A stretch of DNA of 64,000 nucleotides from Pseudomonas oligotrophica (GTDB lineage Bacteria > Pseudomonadota > Gammaproteobacteria > Pseudomonadales > Pseudomonadaceae). A model generated the notes under the pieces. It was not told where the DNA came from and searched no databases. It worked only from the letters and a program-made list of their open reading frames with translations. Made by a program: the position numbers and the translations under genes. Below are positions 43,394 to 53,730 of this stretch, piece by piece (positions within the stretch are counted from its first letter, which is position 1; the number at the start of each line of letters is the position of its first letter). The stretch lies in the NCBI RefSeq assembly GCF_021726475.1, contig NZ_JAKJRU010000004.1:248001-312000 (forward strand), given 5' to 3'.

Positions 43394-46300
43394 ATGAATT
43401 TCTCGCAATTTTTTATCAAGCGGCCGATTTTCGCCGCCGTGCTGTCGTTGGTGATCCTCATCGGCGGCGCCATCTCGCTGTTCCAGCTGCCGATCAGCGA
43501 ATATCCGGAAGTGGTGCCGCCCACCGTGGTGGTGCGCGCCAACTTCCCTGGCGCCAACCCCAAGGTGATCGGCGAAACCGTTGCCTCGCCGCTGGAACAG
43601 GCCATCACCGGCGTCGAGGGCATGCTTTACATGTCGTCCCAGGCGACCGCCGACGGCAAGCTGACGCTGACCATCACCTTCGCCCTTGGCACCGACCTGG
43701 ACAACGCCCAGGTGCAGGTGCAGAACCGCGTGACGCGCACCATGCCGACCCTGCCCACCGAGGTGCAGCGCCTCGGCGTGACCGTGGACAAGGCCTCCCC
43801 CGACCTGACCATGGTGGTGCACCTGACCTCGCCGGATAACCGCTACGACATGCTCTACCTGTCCAACTACGCGGCGCTCAACGTCAAGGACGAGCTGGCG
43901 CGGCTGGACGGTGTGGGCGACGTTCAGCTGTTCGGCCTGGGCAACTATTCCCTGCGCGTCTGGCTCGACCCGAACAAGGTCGCCCAGCGCAACCTCACCG
44001 CCACCGACGTGGTCAACGCCATCCGCGAGCAGAACCGTCAGGTCGCCGCCGGTGCCCTGGGCGCACCACCGGCACCGGGCGCCACCGACTTCCAGCTGTC
44101 GATCAACACCCAGGGCCGCCTGGTGGACGAGGAGGAGTTCGAGAACATCATCGTGCGTGCCGGCGAGGACGGCGAGATCACCCGCCTGAAGGACATCGCC
44201 CGCATCGAACTGGGCTCCAGCCAGTACGCCCTGCGCTCGTTGCTGAACAACCAGCCGGCGGTGGCCATCCCGATATTCCAGCGCCCGGGCTCCAACGCCA
44301 TCGCCATCTCGGACCTGGTGCGCGAGCGCATGGCCGAGCTCAAGCAGAGCTTCCCCCAGGGCGTGGATTACGAGATCGTCTACGACCCGACCATCTTCGT
44401 GCGCGGCTCCATCGAGGCGGTGGTGCACACCCTGCTCGAGGCCATCGTGCTGGTGGTGCTGGTGGTGATCCTGTTCCTGCAGACCTGGCGCGCCTCGATC
44501 ATTCCGCTGGCCGCCGTGCCGGTGTCGCTGATCGGCACCTTCGCGGTGATGCACCTGCTCGGTTTCTCGCTCAACGCGCTGTCGCTGTTCGGCCTGGTGC
44601 TGGCCATCGGCATCGTGGTGGATGACGCCATCGTCGTGGTGGAGAACGTCGAGCGCAACATCGGCCTCGGCAAGTCGCCGGTAGAGGCGACCCGCCAGGC
44701 CATGAAGGAAGTCACCGGGCCGATCATCGCCACCGCCCTGGTGCTCTGCGCGGTGTTCATCCCGACGGCCTTCATTTCCGGCCTGACCGGGCAGTTCTAT
44801 CAGCAGTTCGCACTGACCATCGCGATCTCGACGGTGATCTCGGCGTTCAACTCGCTGACCCTGTCGCCGGCGCTGGCCGCGACCCTGCTCAAGGCCCACG
44901 ATGCGCCGAAGGACGGATTCTCACGGCTGCTCGACCGGCTGCTCGGCGGCTGGCTGTTCCGCCCGTTCAACCGCGTGTTCGACCGCGCCAGTCATGGCTA
45001 CGTCGGCGTGGTGCGGCGCATCCTGCGCGGCAGCGCCGTGGCACTGCTGGTCTACGTCGGCCTGGTGGGCCTGGGGTACATGGGCTTTGCCAGTACCCCG
45101 ACCGGCTTCGTTCCGCAGCAGGACAAGCAGTATCTGGTCGCCTTCGCCCAGTTGCCGGACGCCGCCACCCTGGACCGCACTGAGGACGTGATCAAGCGCA
45201 TGTCGGAAATCGCCGGCAAGCATCCGGGCGTGGAGAACACCGTGGCCTTCCCGGGGCTGTCGATCAACGGTTTCACCAACAGCCCGAACAGCGGCATCGT
45301 CTTCACCCCGCTCAAGCCCTTCGATGAGCGCAAGGACCCGTCGCTCTCGGCCAACGCCATCGCGGCAGATCTGACCGGCCAGTTCGCGCAGATCCAGGAT
45401 GCCTTCATCGCCATCTTCCCGCCGCCACCTGTGCAGGGCCTGGGCACCATCGGCGGCTTCCGCGTGCAGGTGCAGGATCGCGGCAACCTCGGCTATGAGG
45501 AGCTGTACAAGCAGGTGCAGAACGTCATCGCCAAGAGCGCCGACTATCCGGAGCTGGCCGGCCTGTTCACCAGCTATCAAGTCAATGTGCCGCAGGTGGA
45601 CGCCGATATCGACCGCGAGAAGGCCAAGACCCACGGCGTGGCCATCGATGACATCTTCGACACCATGCAGGTCTACCTCGGCTCGCTGTATGCCAACGAC
45701 TTCAACCGCTTCGGCCGCACCTATCAGGTCAACGTCCAGGCCGACCAGAAGTTCCGCCTCGCGCCAGAGCAGATCGGCCAGCTGAAAGTGCGCAACAACC
45801 GCGGCGAGATGGTCCCGCTGTCGACCTTCGTCAGCGTCACGGACAGCGCCGGCCCGGACCGGGTGATGCACTACAACGGCTTCCTCACCGCGGAGATCAA
45901 CGGCGCCGCTGCACCGGGCTACAGCTCAGGGCAAGCCGAGGCCGCCATGGAACGTCTGCTCCAGGCCGAGCTGCCCAACGGCATGACCTACGAATGGACC
46001 GAGCTGACCTACCAGCAGATCCTCGCCGGCAACACCGCGGTGTTCGTCTTCCCGCTCTGCGTGCTCCTGGCCTTCCTGGTGCTGGCCGCGCAGTACGAGA
46101 GCTGGAGCCTGCCGCTGGCGGTGATCCTGATCGTGCCGATGACGCTGCTCTCGGCCATCACCGGGGTGATCCTGGCCGGCAGCGACAACAACGTCTTCAC
46201 CCAGATCGGCCTGATCGTACTGGTCGGCCTGGCATGCAAGAACGCGATCCTGATCGTCGAGTTCGCCAAGGACAAGCAGGAAGAAGGCATGGACCGGCTC

Positions 46301-46564
46301 GCCGCCACCCTGGAAGCCTGCCGCCTGCGTCTGCGGCCGATCCTGATGACCAGCTTCGCCTTCATCATGGGCGTGGTGCCGCTGGTGCTGTCCAGCGGGG
46401 CCGGTGCCGAGATGCGCCATGCCATGGGTGTTGCGGTGTTCAGCGGCATGCTTGGGGTCACGTTCTTCGGCCTGTTGCTGACCCCGGTGTTCTATCTGGT
46501 GATTCGCGCCTTCGTCGAGAAGCGTGAAGCGCGCAAAGCGGTATTCAAGGAGGCCCGCGCATGA
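43394..46564 (+). CDS. mexF: MexF, inner-membrane RND transporter
   Basis: 1056 aa with the AcrB-type layout of 12 helices and two large periplasmic loops. Key features: N-terminal helix PIFAAVLSLVILIGGAISLF, motif GIVVDDAIVVVENVERN in helix 4 with the proton-relay acidic pair, and GLIVLVGLACKNAILIVEFA near helix 10. It is the drug/proton antiporter of MexEF-OprN. The 3' end overlaps oprN by 4 bp. Confidence 0.95.
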   Translation: MNFSQFFIKRPIFAAVLSLVILIGGAISLFQLPISEYPEVVPPTVVVRANFPGANPKVIGETVASPLEQAITGVEGMLYMSSQATADGKLTLTITFALGTDLDNAQVQVQNRVTRTMPTLPTEVQRLGVTVDKASPDLTMVVHLTSPDNRYDMLYLSNYAALNVKDELARLDGVGDVQLFGLGNYSLRVWLDPNKVAQRNLTATDVVNAIREQNRQVAAGALGAPPAPGATDFQLSINTQGRLVDEEEFENIIVRAGEDGEITRLKDIARIELGSSQYALRSLLNNQPAVAIPIFQRPGSNAIAISDLVRERMAELKQSFPQGVDYEIVYDPTIFVRGSIEAVVHTLLEAIVLVVLVVILFLQTWRASIIPLAAVPVSLIGTFAVMHLLGFSLNALSLFGLVLAIGIVVDDAIVVVENVERNIGLGKSPVEATRQAMKEVTGPIIATALVLCAVFIPTAFISGLTGQFYQQFALTIAISTVISAFNSLTLSPALAATLLKAHDAPKDGFSRLLDRLLGGWLFRPFNRVFDRASHGYVGVVRRILRGSAVALLVYVGLVGLGYMGFASTPTGFVPQQDKQYLVAFAQLPDAATLDRTEDVIKRMSEIAGKHPGVENTVAFPGLSINGFTNSPNSGIVFTPLKPFDERKDPSLSANAIAADLTGQFAQIQDAFIAIFPPPPVQGLGTIGGFRVQVQDRGNLGYEELYKQVQNVIAKSADYPELAGLFTSYQVNVPQVDADIDREKAKTHGVAIDDIFDTMQVYLGSLYANDFNRFGRTYQVNVQADQKFRLAPEQIGQLKVRNNRGEMVPLSTFVSVTDSAGPDRVMHYNGFLTAEINGAAAPGYSSGQAEAAMERLLQAELPNGMTYEWTELTYQQILAGNTAVFVFPLCVLLAFLVLAAQYESWSLPLAVILIVPMTLLSAITGVILAGSDNNVFTQIGLIVLVGLACKNAILIVEFAKDKQEEGMDRLAATLEACRLRLRPILMTSFAFIMGVVPLVLSSGAGAEMRHAMGVAVFSGMLGVTFFGLLLTPVFYLVIRAFVEKREARKAVFKEARA

Positions 46565-47943
46565 AGTTCTTCACCCTTTCCCTGCTCGCTCTGACCATCG
46601 CCGGTTGCGCGGTCGGCCCGGACTACCGCGCGCCGCAGCCGGAGCCGGCACGCATCGAGCGGGCTGCCGCGGCCGGCTTCGACCGTGCGCGCTTCGAGGG
46701 CGCCTGGTGGCAGCAATTCGAGGACCCCACCCTGGACCGCCTGGTGGCCCATGCGCTGGCGGAGAACCGCGAGCTACGTATCGCCTTTGCCCGCCTGGGC
46801 AGCGCCCGGGCGATCCGCGACGACGCGGCCAATGACCGTTTCCCGACGGTCACGGCAGGCGCGGGTGCCGAAATCGGCAAGGCGCAGCAGCCGGGTTTTG
46901 GTGATCGGCGGGTTGACATCGAACGCTACGACCTGGGGCTGGACATGGCCTGGGAGCTGGACCTGTTTGGCCGCATCCAGCGCCGGCTGGAGGCCAGCGA
47001 GGCGCAGGCCGAGGCGGCCGAGGCCGACCTGCAGCAGTTGCAGGTCAGCCTGATCGCCGAGCTGGTCGATGCCTACGGCCAGCTGCGCGGCGCCCAGCTA
47101 CGCGAGCGCATCGCCCGCGCCAACCTGGACAACCAGCGCCGCTCGCGCGAGCTGACGGTACAGCTGCGCGACGGCGGCCTGGGCAGCGACCTCGACGTGC
47201 TGCGCGCCGATGCGCGCCTGGCCGCGACCGAGGCGACGCTGCCGCAGTTGCAGGCCCAGCAGGCGCGTGCGCGCAATCGCATCGCCACGCTGCTCGGCCA
47301 GCGCGCCGATCAGCTCAGCGTCGACCTCTCGCCCCGCGAGCTGCCGGCAATCGCCAAGTCGCTACCGATTGGCGATCCCGGTGAGCTGCTGCGCCGGCGT
47401 CCGGACATCCGTGCGGCCGAACGTCAGCTGGCGGCGGCGACCGCCAATGTCGGCGTAGCCACAGCCGATCTGTTCCCGCGAGTGAGCCTGTCCGGATTTC
47501 TCGGTTTCATCGCCGGGCGCGGCTCGCAGCTCGGTTCCAGCGCAGCCGAGGCGTGGAGCGTGGCCCCGGGCATCAGCTGGGCGGCGTTTGACCTGGGCAG
47601 CGTACGCGCCCGCCTGCGGGGCGCCGAGGCCGAGGCCGAGGGGGCTCTGGCGGCCTACGAGCAGCAGGTGCTGCTGGCACTGGAGGAGTCGCAGAACGCC
47701 TTCAGCGACTACGGCCATGCGCAGCAGCGCCTGCTGGCACAGCTGCGCCAGTCCGAAGCCAGCCGTGCCGCAGCCGAGCAGGCGCGCATCCGCTATCGCG
47801 AGGGCAGCGAGGATTTTCTCGTGCTGCTCGACGCCGAGCGCGAGCGCCTGGCTGCCGAAGACGCCCAGGCGCAGGCGGAGGTCGAGGTCTACCGCGGCAT
47901 CGTCGCGCTGTACAAGGCGCTGGGGGGCGGCTGGCAGAGCTGA
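46561..47943 (+). CDS. oprN: OprN, outer-membrane channel of MexEF-OprN
   Basis: 460 aa, a TolC-fold outer-membrane factor. The signal ends TIAGCAVGPDYRAP with lipidated Cys17, typical of Pseudomonas OprM/OprN lipoproteins. Two internal helical repeats (for example RIAFARLGSARAIRDDAAN and its C-terminal half) match the NodT family. The ATG overlaps the mexF stop, so it is the third gene of the operon. Confidence 0.93.
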   Translation: MKFFTLSLLALTIAGCAVGPDYRAPQPEPARIERAAAAGFDRARFEGAWWQQFEDPTLDRLVAHALAENRELRIAFARLGSARAIRDDAANDRFPTVTAGAGAEIGKAQQPGFGDRRVDIERYDLGLDMAWELDLFGRIQRRLEASEAQAEAAEADLQQLQVSLIAELVDAYGQLRGAQLRERIARANLDNQRRSRELTVQLRDGGLGSDLDVLRADARLAATEATLPQLQAQQARARNRIATLLGQRADQLSVDLSPRELPAIAKSLPIGDPGELLRRRPDIRAAERQLAAATANVGVATADLFPRVSLSGFLGFIAGRGSQLGSSAAEAWSVAPGISWAAFDLGSVRARLRGAEAEAEGALAAYEQQVLLALEESQNAFSDYGHAQQRLLAQLRQSEASRAAAEQARIRYREGSEDFLVLLDAERERLAAEDAQAQAEVEVYRGIVALYKALGGGWQS

Positions 47944-49104
<1,161 letters not shown>

Positions 49105-49140
49105 GCGGCACGCCAGGCGCGGTGCCTGCCGCGCCTGGCT

Positions 49141-50601
49141 TTACCGGTCGGTGGCGAGCGGCGGCTCGCCTTGCAGCAGGCTGCTGTCCCAGCCACCGCC
49201 GAGTGCCGCGATCAGCTGCACGCTGGCCAGCAACCGGTCGCCCAGCAGCCCCAGGTTGGTCCTTTCGTTGTTCAGCGCGGTGGTCTGCACGGTCGCCACG
49301 CTCAGGTAGTCGACGGTGCCGGCGCGGTACTGGTTTTCGATCAGCCGCAGCGATTCCTGCGCCGACTCCAGCGCCTCGCGCTGCACCTCGGCTTCCTCGC
49401 CCAGCACGCGCAGCTGCACCAGCGCATCCTCCACCTCGCGCAGGCTTTCGAGCACCGTCTGCCGGTAGCTGGCCACGGTCTGGTCGTAGGCGGCCTCGGC
49501 GCGCTCCACCTCGGCGCGGCGGCCGCCGAAATCCAGCAGGGTGACCGCCAGTTGCGGGCCTAAGGACCAGAAGCGGTTGGGCACCTCGATCAGGTTGCTG
49601 AACACACTGTTGCGGTAGCCGCCGGAAGCCGAGAGCGTCAGCTCCGGGAACCAGGCGGTGCGGGCAATACCGATCGCGGCGTTGGCGGCCATCACGCTGC
49701 GCTCGGACGCGGCGATGTCCGGACGGCGTTCGAGCAGCTGCGACGGCAGGGCCATCGGCAGCGCCGGCAGCCGTGGTACGCCGTCGCGGCCGGCCAGCTG
49801 CAGCTCGCTGGGTGGCACGCCGACCAGCACGGCGATGGCATGTTCGAGCTGCGCACGTTGCCACTTCAGGTCGATGGCCTCGGCCTGGGTCTGCTTGAGC
49901 TGGGTGCGCGCCTGGGCCACGTCGGACTTGGGCACGATGCCGGCGCGGTACTGGTTCTCCGTCAGGCGCAGCGAGCGCGCGTAGGCCTCGACGGTCTGTT
50001 CGAGCAGGCGCTGCTGGGCGTCCATCACCCGCAGTTGCAGGTAGGTCTGCACCAGTTCGGCCTGCAGGCTCAGGCGCACCGCGGCCAGGTCGGCGGCGCT
50101 GGCCTGCATGTCGGCGCGGCTGGCCTCGAGGTTGCGCCGCAGGCGGCCCCAGAGATCGACCTCCCAGGTCGCGTCGAGCCCCAACTGGTAGCTCTCGCCG
50201 ACACCGCTCGTGCCGCTGCTGCCCTGCACGCCACTGCCCTGCCCCGTACGGGTACCGGAGGCGCTGCCCGAAAGCGTCGGGAACAACTGCGAGCGCGCGC
50301 TGCGCACCAGGGCCCGTGCCTGGCGGTACTGCGCTTCGGCCGCGGCCAGGTCCTGGTTGGAGCGGTTCAGCCGCGCCACCAGGGCGTCCAGCTCGGCATC
50401 GCCGTAGAGCGTCCACCAGGGCCCGCGCTCGAGCAGGTCGGCCGGTGTCGCGTTCTTCCAGCCCTCGGCCTGCCTGAATTCGCTGCCCAGCGGCAGGTCC
50501 GGGCGCTGGTAGTCGGGGCCGAGGGTACAGGCGCCGAGCGCCAGGCCCATGGCGAGGACGGCCAGCGGGCGCAGGTGGAAGGTTCGAGCGAAGACGGTCA
50601 T
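49141..50601 (-). CDS. opmB: OpmB, outer-membrane channel of MuxABC
   Basis: 486 aa from the ATG at 50601, which overlaps the muxC stop by 4 bp; the longer frame to 50643 runs inside muxC. The lipoprotein signal ends ALGACTLGPDYQRP. It is a NodT-family TolC-fold factor with two alpha-barrel repeats. It is the last gene of the four-gene muxABC-opmB operon. In P. aeruginosa this pump exports aztreonam, novobiocin and macrolides. Confidence 0.9.
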   Translation of the reverse strand: MTVFARTFHLRPLAVLAMGLALGACTLGPDYQRPDLPLGSEFRQAEGWKNATPADLLERGPWWTLYGDAELDALVARLNRSNQDLAAAEAQYRQARALVRSARSQLFPTLSGSASGTRTGQGSGVQGSSGTSGVGESYQLGLDATWEVDLWGRLRRNLEASRADMQASAADLAAVRLSLQAELVQTYLQLRVMDAQQRLLEQTVEAYARSLRLTENQYRAGIVPKSDVAQARTQLKQTQAEAIDLKWQRAQLEHAIAVLVGVPPSELQLAGRDGVPRLPALPMALPSQLLERRPDIAASERSVMAANAAIGIARTAWFPELTLSASGGYRNSVFSNLIEVPNRFWSLGPQLAVTLLDFGGRRAEVERAEAAYDQTVASYRQTVLESLREVEDALVQLRVLGEEAEVQREALESAQESLRLIENQYRAGTVDYLSVATVQTTALNNERTNLGLLGDRLLASVQLIAALGGGWDSSLLQGEPPLATDR

Positions 50602-53600
50602 AGCGCATTGTCCAGGGCGGCGTCGGTGCGTATCCCGCGCCATTGGTTGAAGCGGTGCCGCAGGCGGTCCAGGTAGAGGTAGACCACCGGCGTGGTGTAG
50701 AGCGTGAGCAGCTGGCTGAGCACCAGGCCGCCGATGATCGCCAGGCCCAGCGGCCGGCGCATTTCCGCGCCCTCGGTGCCGCCGATCAAGAGCGGCACGG
50801 CACCGAGGATCGCCGCCATGGTGGTCATCAGGATCGGTCGGAAGCGCAGCAGGCAGGCGCGGTGGATCGAGTCGGCCGGCGCCAGGCCGTCGGTGCGCTC
50901 GAACTGCAGCGCCAGGTCGATCATCAGGATGGCGTTCTTCTTCACCACGCCGATCAGCAGGAACAGCCCGAGCAGCGAGATCAGGCTGAACTGGTCGCCG
51001 GTGAGGATGATCGCCAGCAGCGCGCCGACCCCGGCCGAGGGCAGCGTCGAGAGGATGGTCAGCGGGTGGATGTAGCTCTCGTAGAGGATGCCGAGCACGA
51101 TGTAGACCAGCAGCAGCGCGCCGAGAATCATCAGGGGCTGGCTTTCCTGGGCCGCCTTGAACACGTCGCCGGTGCCGCCCAGGCGGCCCTGCACCTCGCT
51201 CGGCAGGCCGATGGCGGCGACCGCACGCTCGATCGCCAGGGTCGCCTGGTCGAGGCTGACGCCCTCGGCCAGGTCGAAGTCGATGTTCTCGGCGGCGAAC
51301 TGGCCGTCGTGCTGCACGCGGTCCTCTTCCAGGCTGCGCTCGTAGCGGGCGAAGGCCGACAGCGGCACGCGCTGGCCGTCCTCGGTGATCACATGGACCT
51401 GGTCGAGCACCTCCGGATGCTGGGCGTAGCTCGGGTCGAGCTCCATCACCACGCGGTACTGGTTCAGCGACTCGTAGATGGTGGAGATCTGCCGCTGGCT
51501 GAAGGCGTTGTTCAGCAGCGTGGTCACGGTGCTCATGTCGATGCCCAGGCGCTTGGCGGCGTCGCGGTCGACCACCAGGGTGATCTGCTGGGCGCCCTCG
51601 CCGTCGTTGGCGTCGATGCTGGTCAGCTCCGGCAGCGCCTTGAGCGCGGCGATCACCCGCGGCGTCCAGGTGCGCAGCTCCTCGAGGTCGCCGGCCAGCA
51701 GCGTGTAGGCGTAGGCCGAGCTGCTCTGCCGGCCGCCACCGAACTGCAGGTCCTGGTCGGCCATGAGGAACATGCGCCCGCCGGGCACCTTCGGCTGGTT
51801 CTTGCGAATGCGCTCGATGACTTGCTGGGCGGAAATCCCGCGCTCGGCCACCGGTTTCAGGCGCACGACCATGAAGGCGTTATTGATGCCGCCCTGCCCG
51901 CCGATGAAGCCGGCCACGCTTTCCACCGCCGGGTCGGCCAGCAGCGCCTTGCGGAACGCCTCGATCTTCGGCTGCATCACCTGGAACGACAGGCCGTCGT
52001 CGCCACGGATGAAGCCGGTCAGCTGGCCGGTGTCCTGTTGCGGCAGGAAGGTCTTGGGCACCTGTACGTAGAGCACCACGTTCAGCGCGACGGTGGCCAG
52101 CAGGCTGAGCAGCGTGATGCGCCGGTGGCGCAGCGCCCAGGCCAGCGAACGGTCGTACCAGCCGACCAGCCGCTCGTGCAGCCGGTGGCTCCAGCGGTGC
52201 AGGCCGCTGTCGTGCTGCGGGTCGTGGCGCTTGAGCCAGCGCGCGCAGAGCATCGGCGTGAGCGTGAGCGAGACCAGCAGCGAGACGAGGATGGCCGCCG
52301 CCAGGGTCAGGCTGAACTCGCGGAACAGGCGCTCCACCAGCCCGCCCATGAACAGGATGGAGACGAACACCACCACCAGCGAGACGTTCATCGACAAGAG
52401 CGTGAAGCCCACCTCGCGGGTGCCGATGTAGGCCGCGCGCAGCGGCGGCACGCCGTCGTCGATGTGGCGGGCGATGTTCTCCAGCACCACGATGGCGTCG
52501 TCGACCACCAGCCCCGCAGCCAGGATCAGCGCCATCAGCGACAGCGTGTTGAGCGAGAAGCCGGCCAGGTACATCACCGCGAAGGTGCCGACCAGCGACA
52601 CCGGCACCGCCAGCGCCGGAATCAGCGCGGTGCGCAGCTTGCCGAGGAACAGGAACACCAGCAGGATCACCAGCGCCACGGCGATCAGCAGCGTGCGCTC
52701 GGCCTCGTGCAGGGTCGCGCGGATCACCGGCGAGCGGTCCATCGCCACGTCCAGCGCGACGCTACCCGGCAGGATCGCCTGCAGCGCCGGCAGTTCCGCG
52801 CGGATGCCCTCGATGGTCTCGATGATATTGGCGCCGGCCTGGCGGTTGACGATCAGCAGCACCGCCGGCTCGCGGTTGAAGAAGCCGCTGTTGTAGCGGT
52901 CCTCGACCGAATCCTTGACGCGGGCGACGTCGCCCAGGCGCAGCGCGGCGCCGTCCTGGTAGCGGATGATCAGCGGCGCGTAGTCGGCGGCCTGGTGCAA
53001 CTGGTCGTTGGCGGCGACCTGCCAGTGGCGGTGGTCATCCTCGACCATGCCCTTGGGCCGGCGCACGTTGGCGTTGGCGATGGTCTGGCGCACGTCGTCG
53101 AGCGAGACGCCGTACTGCTCCAGCTGCTGCGGCTGCAGTTCGACGCGCACCGCCGGCAGCGAGCTGCCGCCGACCTGCACCTCGCCGACGCCGGGCACCT
53201 GCGACAGCTTCTGCGCGAGGATGGTCGAGCCGATGTCGTACAGCTGGCCCTTGTCGAGCACCTCGGAGGTCAGCGACAGCACCATGATCGGCGCCTGCGA
53301 CGGGTTGATCTTGCGGTAGGTGGGCATGCTGCGCATGCCGCTGGGCAACAGGTTGCGCGCCGCGTTGATCGCCGCCTGCACGTCGCGGGCGGCGCCGTTG
53401 ATGTCGCGGCTCAGGTCGAACTGGATGATGATGCGCGTCGAGCCCTGGCTGCTGCGGCTGGTCATCTGGCTGACCCCGGCGATGCTGCCGAGCGAGCGCT
53501 CCAGCGGTGTCGCCACGCTGGAGGCCATGATCTCCGGGCTGGCGCCGGGCAGGCTGGCCTGCACGGTGATCACCGGGAAATCCATGTTCGGCAGCGGCGA

Positions 53601-53702
53601 GACCGGCAACAGGGTGAAGCTCATCCCGCCGAGCAGGAGGATCGCCAGGCTCAGCAGCATGGTCGCCACCGGGCGCGCGATGAACGGCGCCGAGAGGTTC
53701 AT
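50598..53702 (-). CDS. muxC: MuxC, second inner-membrane RND subunit
   Basis: 1034 aa with the AcrB-type fold: N-terminal helix VATMLLSLAILLLGGMSF, acidic pair in ILAAGLVVDDAIVVLENIAR, and LGLFLLIGVVKKNAILMID. MuxB and MuxC are homologous but distinct, like MdtB and MdtC of E. coli, and likely form a mixed trimer. 28 bp separate it from muxB; it overlaps opmB. Confidence 0.92.
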   Translation of the reverse strand: MNLSAPFIARPVATMLLSLAILLLGGMSFTLLPVSPLPNMDFPVITVQASLPGASPEIMASSVATPLERSLGSIAGVSQMTSRSSQGSTRIIIQFDLSRDINGAARDVQAAINAARNLLPSGMRSMPTYRKINPSQAPIMVLSLTSEVLDKGQLYDIGSTILAQKLSQVPGVGEVQVGGSSLPAVRVELQPQQLEQYGVSLDDVRQTIANANVRRPKGMVEDDHRHWQVAANDQLHQAADYAPLIIRYQDGAALRLGDVARVKDSVEDRYNSGFFNREPAVLLIVNRQAGANIIETIEGIRAELPALQAILPGSVALDVAMDRSPVIRATLHEAERTLLIAVALVILLVFLFLGKLRTALIPALAVPVSLVGTFAVMYLAGFSLNTLSLMALILAAGLVVDDAIVVLENIARHIDDGVPPLRAAYIGTREVGFTLLSMNVSLVVVFVSILFMGGLVERLFREFSLTLAAAILVSLLVSLTLTPMLCARWLKRHDPQHDSGLHRWSHRLHERLVGWYDRSLAWALRHRRITLLSLLATVALNVVLYVQVPKTFLPQQDTGQLTGFIRGDDGLSFQVMQPKIEAFRKALLADPAVESVAGFIGGQGGINNAFMVVRLKPVAERGISAQQVIERIRKNQPKVPGGRMFLMADQDLQFGGGRQSSSAYAYTLLAGDLEELRTWTPRVIAALKALPELTSIDANDGEGAQQITLVVDRDAAKRLGIDMSTVTTLLNNAFSQRQISTIYESLNQYRVVMELDPSYAQHPEVLDQVHVITEDGQRVPLSAFARYERSLEEDRVQHDGQFAAENIDFDLAEGVSLDQATLAIERAVAAIGLPSEVQGRLGGTGDVFKAAQESQPLMILGALLLVYIVLGILYESYIHPLTILSTLPSAGVGALLAIILTGDQFSLISLLGLFLLIGVVKKNAILMIDLALQFERTDGLAPADSIHRACLLRFRPILMTTMAAILGAVPLLIGGTEGAEMRRPLGLAIIGGLVLSQLLTLYTTPVVYLYLDRLRHRFNQWRGIRTDAALDNAL

Positions 53703-53730
53703 CGCCAGCCCTCGGGCAGGCCCGCGCGGC

